Of a stretch of DNA of 64,000 nucleotides, positions 44,878-52,294 are shown one piece after another (the stretch's first letter is position 1; the number at the start of each line of letters is the position of its first letter). The stretch comes from Mesorhizobium sp. LHD-90 (GTDB lineage: Bacteria > Pseudomonadota > Alphaproteobacteria > Rhizobiales > Rhizobiaceae), in assembly GCF_030929505.1 (NCBI RefSeq), contig NZ_JAVFVV010000024.1, forward strand, positions 1 to 64,000, given 5' to 3'. The position numbers and the translations under genes are program-made. The notes below the pieces were generated by a model, which saw only the letters and a program-made list of their open reading frames with translations, was not told the DNA's origin and ran no database searches.

Positions 44878-46579
44878 TGTTCGCGCCTCGCTGGCGATCG
44901 TCGTCACGGCGGTCGTGCTGGGCGGGGCCCTTATCGGGCTTCTATCGTCCTATTGGGTGTTCCTCGGCACGGCCGTGCTGATCACTGGCGTGGCGCTACA
45001 AAGCCTCGGCCTGGTGGTCGGCCGCACCGGCATGATCGCCCTCTGCCAGATGTCGTTCGCCGGCGTTGGCGCCTGGACGGTCGGCTATCTCAATATCGTC
45101 GGCGCTCCGGGCGGGCTGTCCGTATGGGTTCTCCTCGGTGGGCTGGCCGCTGTTCCGTTTGGTGTTGCCATCGGCCTGCCGGCGCTGCGCTTGCGTGGCA
45201 TCAACCTCGCCATCGTTACGCTTGCCTTCGCCACCGCTTTCGACACGATCCTGGCAACGATAACCTTTCCCGGTCAGACGTCGTTCCAGGCCGTGCCGCG
45301 GCCGGAACTGTTCGACAGCGACGAAGGCTACTTCGTCTTCGTGCTGGGTTTTTACGTCACCATCGCGGTTGCACTGGAGTTCGTCAGCCGCTCGCGGCTT
45401 GGCGCCGCCTGGCTCACCGTGCGCCATTCCGAACGGGCGGCGGCGGCGCACGGCGTCAGCATCGCGGCGGCAAAGCTCTCCGCCTTCGCGCTGAGTGCGT
45501 TCGTCGCAGGCATTTCGGGTGGCTTGCTCGCCGGCTATCTCGGCACGCTGGTCTCCGAAAACTTCAGCATGATGCAATCGCTCTCGCTCTTCGCGGTGGC
45601 GGTAATGGCCGGTGCGCACTACTCGGAAGGCGCCGTCATCGGTGGGCTGCTGGTCACGATGTTTCCCGAGATCCTGCGCCGCCTGGGCCTGCCGCAGGAC
45701 ATCGGCAACGTGCTCTTCGCGGTTGGCGCCACACAGGCGTTGTCGACCGGCGAGACGATGAGCGAGACGTTCCGGCGACTGGCGCGAAAGCTCGTTCCTT
45801 CACGCGGCCCCAATGGCAAGCCGCCGCAACCCGCCTCGCTTCCGGCTCCGGTCATGCACGCCGCCGGCGCGGCACTGTCTATCGAAAATCTCGGCGTGCG
45901 CTACGGCAGCGTGGTCGCGCTCGACAAGGTGAGCCTGGCGGTTCCCGCAGGCACTGTGGTCGGACTGATCGGCCCCAACGGCGCCGGCAAGTCGACCTTC
46001 ATCGATGCGGTTACCGGCTTCCTGCCGCTCTATTACGGTCGCATCAGCCTTGAAGGCAAGCTGCTCGAAGGCGTTCAGGCGCATCGGCGCGCGCGCCTGG
46101 GGGTCCGTCGCTCCTGGCAGACGAACCGAATCGCGCCAGAACTCACCGTCGGCCAGTACTTGAGGCTTGCGGCGGATGGGCTTTCGGACGCCGATATCGC
46201 GGCCGTCCTGGCGTGGCTCGACTGCCCTCATCCGGATACGCCGGTCGCGTCGGTCGACGCCGGCACGCGCCGCCTCCTGGATGTCGCCGGTGTGCTCGCC
46301 TCGCGGCCGGCGGTCGCGCTGCTCGACGAGCCCGCCGCCGGTCAGTCCTACGAGGAAACCCTCCGCCTCGGAAAGCGCATCGCGGAGATTCCGAAACTGT
46401 TCGGATCGGCGGTGCTGCTGGTGGAACACGACATGGATCTTGTTCGGGCGGCGTGTTCGCACATAGCCGTCCTGGACTTCGGCAAGGTCATCGCTTCGGG
46501 TCCGCCCGCTCAGGTGCTCGCCGAGACGGTGGTTAAGACGGCCTATCTTGGTGTCGAAGCGGAGGAAGCGGCAGCATGA
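44864..46579 (+). CDS. Fused ABC permease-ATPase (LivM-LivG)
   Basis: A 571-residue fusion. Residues about 1-310 are a LivM permease (LVVGRTGMIALCQMSFAGVG; LPALRLRGINLAIVTLAFAT); after a linker rich in proline and alanine, about residues 340-565 are a LivG ATPase (SIENLGVRYGSVVALDKVSL; Walker A GPNGAGKST; Walker B AVALLDEPAAG; VEHDMD). The signature motif is replaced by SVDAGTRRLLDVAGVLASRP, lacking LSGGQ. Start ATG 44864 follows GGGAGG. The next gene overlaps its stop. Confidence 0.9.
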   Translation: MMRASVRASLAIVVTAVVLGGALIGLLSSYWVFLGTAVLITGVALQSLGLVVGRTGMIALCQMSFAGVGAWTVGYLNIVGAPGGLSVWVLLGGLAAVPFGVAIGLPALRLRGINLAIVTLAFATAFDTILATITFPGQTSFQAVPRPELFDSDEGYFVFVLGFYVTIAVALEFVSRSRLGAAWLTVRHSERAAAAHGVSIAAAKLSAFALSAFVAGISGGLLAGYLGTLVSENFSMMQSLSLFAVAVMAGAHYSEGAVIGGLLVTMFPEILRRLGLPQDIGNVLFAVGATQALSTGETMSETFRRLARKLVPSRGPNGKPPQPASLPAPVMHAAGAALSIENLGVRYGSVVALDKVSLAVPAGTVVGLIGPNGAGKSTFIDAVTGFLPLYYGRISLEGKLLEGVQAHRRARLGVRRSWQTNRIAPELTVGQYLRLAADGLSDADIAAVLAWLDCPHPDTPVASVDAGTRRLLDVAGVLASRPAVALLDEPAAGQSYEETLRLGKRIAEIPKLFGSAVLLVEHDMDLVRAACSHIAVLDFGKVIASGPPAQVLAETVVKTAYLGVEAEEAAA

Positions 46580-47268
46580 GCAGCCTTGTCGTATCGTCGC
46601 TGTCCGTCAGCCGGGGCGGACTCCCCATCATCACCGAGGCAAGTCTCTCCGCTGCGAGCGGCGAGATCAGCGTGATCCTGGGCGCGAACGGTGCCGGCAA
46701 GACGACCTTGCTCGAGGGCCTCTCCGGCGTCATCCCGGTCGAAGGCGGAATGATCGCCATCGACGGCGCGGAGATTCAAAGCGCACGCCCCGGCGTGCGC
46801 GCACGTGCCGGTTTGTTGCATGTCGAGCAAGGCCGAACCGTGTTCCGCCAGCTTTCCACCGAAGACAATTTGAGGGTCGGCCTGCATGCCGATGAAAGGC
46901 TGGAGACAGCCTACGCGCTTTTTCCCGAGTTGGTGCAGCGCAAGGCGGTCCGTGCTGGGCTTTTGTCGGGGGGTGAGCAGCAGATGCTCGTCATCGCCAG
47001 GGCGCTGCTTGGCCGTCCGAAAGTGTTGATGATTGATGAGATGTCGGCCGGGCTCGCGCCGGTCGTTGTCACACGACTGATGACTGCGGTGCGCAAGCTC
47101 GCTGACAAGGGATTGGCGGTCGTGCTCGTCGAACAGTTCGCCGCGCTGGCGCTCGCTATTGGCAACCGCGCCTATGTCATGCGGCGGGGCCGCGTTGTCT
47201 ATGACGGCGACTGCTCGACGCTGCGTCGCGCACCCGATGAACTGCATCGACTTTATCTCGGAGGGTAG
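46576..47268 (+). CDS. ABC transporter ATPase, LivF type
   Basis: A 230-residue ATPase: GANGAGKTT, GLLSGGEQQMLVIARALLGR (complete signature), VLMIDEMSAGLAP (Walker B with methionine after the glutamate where proline is usual) and VEQF. It starts with ATGA overlapping the fused gene. With the fusion it forms the NBD pair, one site of which should be degenerate. Confidence 0.9.
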   Translation: MSSLVVSSLSVSRGGLPIITEASLSAASGEISVILGANGAGKTTLLEGLSGVIPVEGGMIAIDGAEIQSARPGVRARAGLLHVEQGRTVFRQLSTEDNLRVGLHADERLETAYALFPELVQRKAVRAGLLSGGEQQMLVIARALLGRPKVLMIDEMSAGLAPVVVTRLMTAVRKLADKGLAVVLVEQFAALALAIGNRAYVMRRGRVVYDGDCSTLRRAPDELHRLYLGG

Positions 47269-47424
47269 GTCTCGTGCGCGCGGTGCGAAAGTTCCGGCTC
47301 GACGCGGGCGTATGCCACTGGCGCTCTCACTGTTGGGTGTCGGAGCCAGGCCCTCATTTTCGGATGGTCGCTTGTTGACTGCGACATCCGGTGCGGCTAC
47401 GGTTACTTCTCCTGTTAAGCAGGC

Positions 47425-47505
47425 GGTGGCAACGAGGCCACCCGATCAGTTCAAGGCAAAAGGGCCTCCCTTTGACTCCAATCACGGAGCCATCGGGAGG
47501 CCTTT
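47425..47505 (+). promoter_or_regulatory. Candidate ANTAR-responsive leader (dual hairpin + terminator) before NCS1 gene
   Basis: The 434 bases before the permease gene hold an RNA-like element. Hairpin 1: GGTGGC (47425-47430), hexaloop AACGAG, GCCACC (47437-47442). Hairpin 2: AGGC (47454-47457), hexaloop AAAAGG, GCCT (47464-47467). The second 3' arm is also the start of a terminator stem GGCCTCCC (47463-47470) / GGGAGGCC (47495-47502), extended by A-T and G-T pairs and followed by TTTGTC. Loop 1 has A1 and G4 as in known ANTAR targets; loop 2 has A1 but G at 5. The rest of the gap, before 47425 and after 47505, shows no gene. Confidence 0.6.
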
Positions 47506-47702
47506 GTCATTTCAGCTATACCGACCGAGACGCCGACGGGAACCGGCGCGGGGAGGGGACGGAGGACGAGCGTGGACCGGCCAGGCCGAGGCGTTGCACG
47601 CCCACTATCCGACGATTTTGCCCACCCGAGAATGGACAAGGACGTCCGATCACTACGACGGGCCTCCTCACTTGCAACGCAGTCAACCCCGGGGAGGGTT
47701 AG

Positions 47703-49019
47703 ATGACGAAGTCTTCAAAAGAGATTGAAACGTTGGAAAGCGTCGATCACGCACTCGGCGAAGAATATGAGCACGAGCCTGTACCGATGGCGGCAAGGCG
47801 ATCCACGTTCTCCGTGACAACGGTATGGATCGGCTTTCCAATGATCATCACCGGGGCCATGACCGGCTCGATCCTCGTGCTCGGCATGGGCTTCACCAAT
47901 GCGCTTTGGGCGATGATCATCGGCAACCTCATCATGTTCGCCTATGTCGGCGCACTGGGAGTTCTCGGCACCAATCGCGGCATGAACTTCGCCCTGCTCG
48001 CGTCGATCGTGTTCGGCCGCAAGGGCTACGTCTTCGCCTCCGGACTGCTCTCCACGCTTCTTCTCGGCTGGTACGCCGTGCAGACCGGCATCACCGGCGC
48101 GCTCATCAGTTCGGCCTACAACCTCAACTATGTGGCCATGACGGTCGTAGCCGGCCTGCTCTACATCGGCATCACCTTCATCGGCGTACGCGGGCTGCAC
48201 CTGATAGGCCTCGTCTCCGTGCCGCTGTTCGTGGTGCTCGGTCTATGGGTCATCTTCGACTCTGCCTCGACCACCACCTGGGCCGCGATCGCCGCCTATC
48301 CCGGCAATAATGGCGCGGCAACCATGTCGATGGGCGTGGGCCTGACCGTGGTTATCGCGCTGTTCATCGACGCCGGTACGGTGACCGCCGACTTCAACCG
48401 ATGGGCCAAGGACACGAAGGGGTCGCTGATTGCTACCTTCAGCGCGTTCCCGTTCGCCAACCTCGTCGCCATGCTGGTCGGCGGTATCATGACGGCCGCG
48501 CTCGCCGTGCCGAACGCCAACCCGTTCGGCGCCGACAATATGTTCGGCTACATGAACGGCAAGCAGATCGCATTCCTCAGCCTGATCGCTTTCCTGTTCC
48601 TCTATCTCAACCTCGGCTCGGTATGCGCGCATTGCCTCTACAACGCCGCTACCGGCTGGTCGCGGATCCTCGGCTCGCGCATGAGGCTGATGGCGATCGT
48701 ACTTGGCGCGATCGGCATCGTCGTAGCCGCCGGCAACGTGTGGGCCTTCTTCATCGAGTGGCTGTCGCTGCTCGGCATCCTGGTGCCACCGATCGGCGCG
48801 ATCATCCTGGTTGACCAGTACCTATTCCGAAGGACTTCGGAGATCGACCGCGACTGGAGGCCGTCGGCCTTCATCGCCTGGGCGTTCGGCTCGGCGGTCG
48901 CACTCGTCGTCGAATTCTATGCGCCGCATCTTTCGACGGCGATCAGCGCCATGCTGGCCGGCGGCATCGCCTATGCGGTGCTCTGCAAGTTGCCGGCGCC
49001 GGCTCGGGCAACCGCGTGA
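47703..49019 (+). CDS. NCS1/CodB-type permease
   Basis: A 438-residue transporter with about twelve membrane segments, of the cytosine-permease family: TVWIGFPMIITGAMTGSILV, LGTNRGMNFALLASIVFGRK, GWYAVQTGITGALISSAY, ADFNRWAKDTKGSLIATF and LLGILVPPIGAIILVDQYLF. Family members import nucleobases, hydantoins or related amides with H+ or Na+. The ATG follows GGGGAGGG. Leader structure and position suggest it is part of the AmiC/AmiR-controlled amide block. Confidence 0.88.
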   Translation: MTKSSKEIETLESVDHALGEEYEHEPVPMAARRSTFSVTTVWIGFPMIITGAMTGSILVLGMGFTNALWAMIIGNLIMFAYVGALGVLGTNRGMNFALLASIVFGRKGYVFASGLLSTLLLGWYAVQTGITGALISSAYNLNYVAMTVVAGLLYIGITFIGVRGLHLIGLVSVPLFVVLGLWVIFDSASTTTWAAIAAYPGNNGAATMSMGVGLTVVIALFIDAGTVTADFNRWAKDTKGSLIATFSAFPFANLVAMLVGGIMTAALAVPNANPFGADNMFGYMNGKQIAFLSLIAFLFLYLNLGSVCAHCLYNAATGWSRILGSRMRLMAIVLGAIGIVVAAGNVWAFFIEWLSLLGILVPPIGAIILVDQYLFRRTSEIDRDWRPSAFIAWAFGSAVALVVEFYAPHLSTAISAMLAGGIAYAVLCKLPAPARATA

Positions 49020-49087
49020 GACATTGGGGCGGGCGGGGCATCCCGGCCCCGCTCCTCCTCGAAAAACAGCAAGAGGACCAAGTATCG

Positions 49088-50104
49088 ATGAGCGACCATG
49101 AAATCTATTCGCTGGGCGATTTCGTCCTGCAGCGTGGCGCGACCCTGCGTGATGCGAAACTCGCCTACAAGACATTCGGTACGCTGAATGCGCGCAAGGA
49201 CAATGCCATCGTCTATCCGACCTGGTACTCCGGCCAGCACATGGACAACGAGTGGCTGGTCGGCGATGGCATGGCGCTCGATCCGGCCAAATACTTCGTC
49301 ATCATTCCCAACATGTTCGGCAACGGCCTCTCGTCGTCGCCGAGCAACACGCCGGAGCCCTACAACAAGTCGCGCTTCCCGCAGGTGACCGCCTACGACA
49401 ACGTGCGCGCCCAGCATCGGCTGGTGACGGAAAAATTCGGCATCGAGAAGCTGCCGCTGGTGACCGGCTGGTCGATGGGCGCGCTGCAGACCTTCCATTG
49501 GGGGGCGATGTATCCCGACATGGTGGAACGCATCGCGCCGTTCTGCGGGTCGGCGAAATGCTCGCGCCACAACTTCGTCTTCCTTGAAGGCGTCAAGGCG
49601 GCGCTCACCGCCGACGCGGCATGGAACAACGGCTGGTACGACAACAAGCCTGAAAAGGGCCTGCGCGCCATGGCGCGGGTCTATGCCGGATGGGGTTTCT
49701 CGCAGGCCTTCTACCGGCAGGAACTCGACCTGAAGACACTGGGCTATTCGTCGCTCGAGGACTTCCTCGTCTCCTTCTGGGAGGGCTTCTTCCTGCCCAA
49801 GGACGCCAACAACCTGCTCACCATGCTGTGGACCTGGCAGAACGGCGACATCTCCGACAATGATCTCTACGAGGGCGATTTCAAGAAGGCGCTGCGTGCG
49901 ATCAAGGCCAAGGCCTATGTGATGCCCGGCCGCACCGACCTCTATTTCCCGCCGGAAGACAGTGAGTTCGAGGTGGCCAACATGCCGAATGCCAGGTTCA
50001 TCGCTTTCGAATCGATCTGGGGGCATTTCGCCGGCGGCCCTGGCACCAGCGTTGAGGACGTCAAGTTCCTCGACCGCAAGCTTAAGGAACTGCTCGCGAG
50101 TTGA
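49088..50104 (+). CDS. Alpha/beta hydrolase, homoserine O-acetyltransferase (MetX)-like
   Basis: A 338-residue alpha/beta hydrolase: ATLRDAKLAYKTFGTLNARK at the N-terminus, nucleophile elbow GWSMGA (about 141-146), acid in GRTDLYFPPEDSE and histidine in WGHFAGGP. It resembles the MetX fold group, but lack of other methionine genes and position between an amide-type permease and AmiC argue for a catabolic acyl- or amide-hydrolase. I start at ATG 49088; the frame continues back to 49016 without family similarity. Confidence 0.82.
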   Translation: MSDHEIYSLGDFVLQRGATLRDAKLAYKTFGTLNARKDNAIVYPTWYSGQHMDNEWLVGDGMALDPAKYFVIIPNMFGNGLSSSPSNTPEPYNKSRFPQVTAYDNVRAQHRLVTEKFGIEKLPLVTGWSMGALQTFHWGAMYPDMVERIAPFCGSAKCSRHNFVFLEGVKAALTADAAWNNGWYDNKPEKGLRAMARVYAGWGFSQAFYRQELDLKTLGYSSLEDFLVSFWEGFFLPKDANNLLTMLWTWQNGDISDNDLYEGDFKKALRAIKAKAYVMPGRTDLYFPPEDSEFEVANMPNARFIAFESIWGHFAGGPGTSVEDVKFLDRKLKELLAS

Positions 50105-50114
50105 CCGGTATGCC

Positions 50115-50140
50115 GGCCCGCCGCAAGATGGCGGCGGGCC
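50115..50140 (+). other. Perfect 10-bp hairpin with hexaloop before amiC
   Basis: GGCCCGCCGC (50115-50124), loop AAGATG, GCGGCGGGCC (50131-50140). It follows the hydrolase gene by ten bases and precedes amiC. No T-run is present. The loop starts with A but lacks G at position 4, so I do not count it as an ANTAR site. Confidence 0.5.
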
Positions 50141-50214
50141 GCGGACGGGGGAAAAACGACCAACGACAACAAGAAGCGGTCGGACCCCGGGGGAACGAAG
50201 AAAGGGAGCGTGGT

Positions 50215-51372
50215 TTGACGAGATCAAGCAATACCTCCGAGCCGTGGCGCGTCGGTGTGCTCTTTTCGCGCACAGGTTTCATGGCGGTTATCGAGGAAAC
50301 GCAACTGCGCGGAACCCTCACGGCCATCGATGAGATCAACAACTCTGGGGGTGTCAACGGCCGGCCGATCGAGCCAACCGTCTACGATCCGGGATCGGAA
50401 GCGCGCGCCTTCGGGCGGCTCGCCAAGCGGCTGATGGTCGAAGACGGCGTCAGCACCATTTTCGGCTGCTACACTTCGTCGAGCCGCAAGGCGGTGCTGC
50501 CGGTGGTGGAGCGGCTTAATGGGCTGCTGTGGTACCCGACGCTCTACGAGGGCTTCGAGTTCTCGCCGAACGTCATATACACGGGCGCGACGCCAAACCA
50601 GAACAGCGTGGAGCTCTGCCGTGTCCTGATGAAGCTCTATGGACCGCGCGTCTTCTTCGTCGGCTCCGACTACATCTATCCACGTGAATCGAACCGCATC
50701 ATGCGCGAGCTGATCCGCAACAGTGGCGGCAGCGTGGTGGGCGAGAGCTACGTGCGGCTTGGCGCGACGCGCTCCGAATTCCTGCCGGTCATGCGCGAGG
50801 TCAAGAAGGCGCAACCGGACGTGATCTTCTCGACCGTTGTCGGAGACGGAACGGTATTCCTCTATCAGGCCTATGCCGATCTCGGCCTCGACCCGAAGGT
50901 CATGCCGATCGCCAGCCTGACCACCACCGAGGCGGAGATCAGGGCTATGGGATTCGATGTGGGCGAAGGCCACATCACCGCCGCGCCCTATTTCCAGGGC
51001 ATTGGCAACGAGCGCAATTCGTCCTTCGTGCGGCGCTACAAGAAGCGCTACGGCGAGGACGAACCAACCAATATGTGCCTCGAGGCGTCCTACTTCCAGG
51101 TCAACGTGTTCGCCAAGACGCTGGAGGAAACCAACTCGATGGACACCGAGATCCTGCGCGCCTCTGTCATGGGATCGGAATTCGAGGCACCGCAGGGCAA
51201 CGTCGCCATCAACCCGATCTGGGGGCACGCGGACCTGTGGACTCGCGTCGGCCGCGCTAACAGTCTGGGCCAGTTCGATCTCGTCTATGAATCACCGTCC
51301 TGCGTGGCGGCCGATCCCTATCTGATCGGCTACAGTCGCAGCATTGGCCAACGGAGCCTTGCACTCGCGTGA
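50215..51372 (+). CDS. amiC: AmiC-like cytoplasmic amide sensor
   Basis: A 385-residue type I periplasmic-binding-fold protein without a signal peptide, the exact length of Pseudomonas AmiC. It opens TRSSNTSEPWRVGVLFSRTG and has GCYTSSSRKAVLPVVERLNG, LLWYPTLYEGFEFSPN and FVGSDYIYPRESNRIMREL. In P. aeruginosa AmiC binds AmiR and releases it when amides bind. The TTG start at 50215 follows AAAGGGAG and removes a non-family upstream extension. Its stop overlaps the next gene (GTGA), as expected for a sensor-regulator pair. Confidence 0.88.
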   Translation: MTRSSNTSEPWRVGVLFSRTGFMAVIEETQLRGTLTAIDEINNSGGVNGRPIEPTVYDPGSEARAFGRLAKRLMVEDGVSTIFGCYTSSSRKAVLPVVERLNGLLWYPTLYEGFEFSPNVIYTGATPNQNSVELCRVLMKLYGPRVFFVGSDYIYPRESNRIMRELIRNSGGSVVGESYVRLGATRSEFLPVMREVKKAQPDVIFSTVVGDGTVFLYQAYADLGLDPKVMPIASLTTTEAEIRAMGFDVGEGHITAAPYFQGIGNERNSSFVRRYKKRYGEDEPTNMCLEASYFQVNVFAKTLEETNSMDTEILRASVMGSEFEAPQGNVAINPIWGHADLWTRVGRANSLGQFDLVYESPSCVAADPYLIGYSRSIGQRSLALA

Positions 51373-52061
51373 CACCAGGCAGCCAGAGGGTGCACAACCC
51401 GACGTTCGAGACGACCACCATGACGAGAGTCCGTGAAAAGGGACAGCGCGGCGAACGGCAGGAAAAGTCGCCCCCGTCATCGTCCCAGACCTCGGCGAGG
51501 ACGTTCTGGGACATGAAGGTGGCGGTCATCGTGGAGCGCGACGACGACGGCGAGCGACTAATCCGCGAGCTGCAGAGGATGCGCTGCGGCGTCCATCACG
51601 AATGGCCGATGCCGCAGCAGGTGCCGGCTCAGTTCGACGCGATCTTCTGTGCATTGACCGACGACCTGCCGCAGCGACTGCCGTGGCTTCCCGGCGAGCC
51701 GGCCGCGGCGCTGATCGTGGTCGATCATGGCAAGGGAGCGTTGGACCTGACACTGCTGCACAATTGCGCGCCGCACGCTGTTCTGACGTATCCTTCGACG
51801 GGCCGCGCCGCGCAGGCGAGCCTGGCGGTCGCGCGCAGCCATTTCCTCTACGAGCGGCGCCTGCGCAGTCGCATCGACAAGCTTGACGACAGCCTGCGCA
51901 CCACGCGCAGCGTGGAGCGCGCCAAGTCGCTGCTGATCCGCGTCAAGAAGGTCAGCGAGGAAGAAGCGTACAACTATCTGCGACGGCAGGCGATGGAGCG
52001 GCGCGTCACGATCGGCGCGGTGGCGAATGCGATAATTGACTCATATGATCTTCTCGGCTAA
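51369..52061 (+). CDS. amiR: AmiR-like ANTAR antitermination regulator
   Basis: A 230-residue protein. After a variable N-terminus comes a pseudo-receiver domain (DMKVAVIVERDDDGERLIRE onward, about 48-150), a coiled coil (RRLRSRIDKLDDSLRTTRSV) and a C-terminal ANTAR RNA-binding domain (AKSLLIRVKKVSEEEAYNYL; RRQAMERRVTIGAVANAIID). ANTAR proteins bind hexaloop hairpins and prevent termination. Start is GTG 51369 by overlap with amiC; ATGs at 51420 and 51513 are alternatives. The RNA target follows 15 bases after its stop. Confidence 0.88.
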   Translation: MTPGSQRVHNPTFETTTMTRVREKGQRGERQEKSPPSSSQTSARTFWDMKVAVIVERDDDGERLIRELQRMRCGVHHEWPMPQQVPAQFDAIFCALTDDLPQRLPWLPGEPAAALIVVDHGKGALDLTLLHNCAPHAVLTYPSTGRAAQASLAVARSHFLYERRLRSRIDKLDDSLRTTRSVERAKSLLIRVKKVSEEEAYNYLRRQAMERRVTIGAVANAIIDSYDLLG

Positions 52062-52076
52062 GCCTCGAAGGGTATT

Positions 52077-52153
52077 GGCGGCAACGAAGCCGCCTCGAAC
52101 ATACGGGTAACGGGACCTCACGATTTTCGCGGAAGCGAAGCGTGGGGTTTTTT
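52077..52153 (+). promoter_or_regulatory. ANTAR-target dual hairpin with overlapping intrinsic terminator
   Basis: Hairpin 1: GGCGGC (52077-52082), hexaloop AACGAA, GCCGCC (52089-52094). Hairpin 2: GGGT (52105-52108), hexaloop AACGGG, ACCT (52115-52118). Both loops have A1 and G4, the ANTAR recognition rule. The terminator is CCTCACG (52116-52122) / CGTGGGG (52141-52147), then TTTTTT (52148-52153), with an inner stem TTCGC/GCGAA. The 3' arm of hairpin 2 shares bases with the terminator's 5' arm, so the two are mutually exclusive. Binding by AmiR would allow read-through into the amide transporter operon. Confidence 0.8.
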
Positions 52154-52192
52154 GTTTCTCGAACGGTCGGACGTCTTCGTCCGAAACGTCAA

Positions 52193-52274
52193 CGCGGCGC
52201 CGCAGCCGCGTAAAACAACGGCATCAGGGCCTCGAAACGACTGCCTTCCGGCAGCGCGCTTCGAGGCCTTTTTT
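52193..52274 (+). terminator. Second intrinsic terminator, possibly with its own antiterminator
   Basis: GGCCTCGAA (52228-52236) and TTCGAGGCC (52260-52268) pair perfectly, enclosing CTGCC/GGCAG, and are followed by TTTTTT (52269-52274), only 20 bases before the transporter gene. Upstream lie CGCGGC-GCCGCA-GCCGCG (52193-52210) and a weak GGC-ATCAGG-GCC (52220-52231) that overlaps the terminator arm, echoing the leader at 47454. Read-through of this strong terminator must be controlled somehow. Confidence 0.65.
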
Positions 52275-52294
52275 GTTTGGAACAGGGGAGAAAA

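Noticed and set aside
49088-50104. Methionine biosynthesis gene metX
   Set aside because: The fold matches, but the surroundings are amide catabolism and no other methionine gene is present, so I kept a general hydrolase call.
50115-50140. Third ANTAR hairpin before amiC
   Set aside because: The stem is perfect but the loop AAGATG lacks G4, there is no second hairpin and no terminator follows.
52077-52118. Guanidine-II (mini-ykkC) riboswitch
   Set aside because: Both loops contain ACGR, as in mini-ykkC. But the loops here are hexaloops, the second hairpin merges with a terminator, an ANTAR gene lies just upstream, and the sister leader at 47454 lacks ACGR in its second loop.
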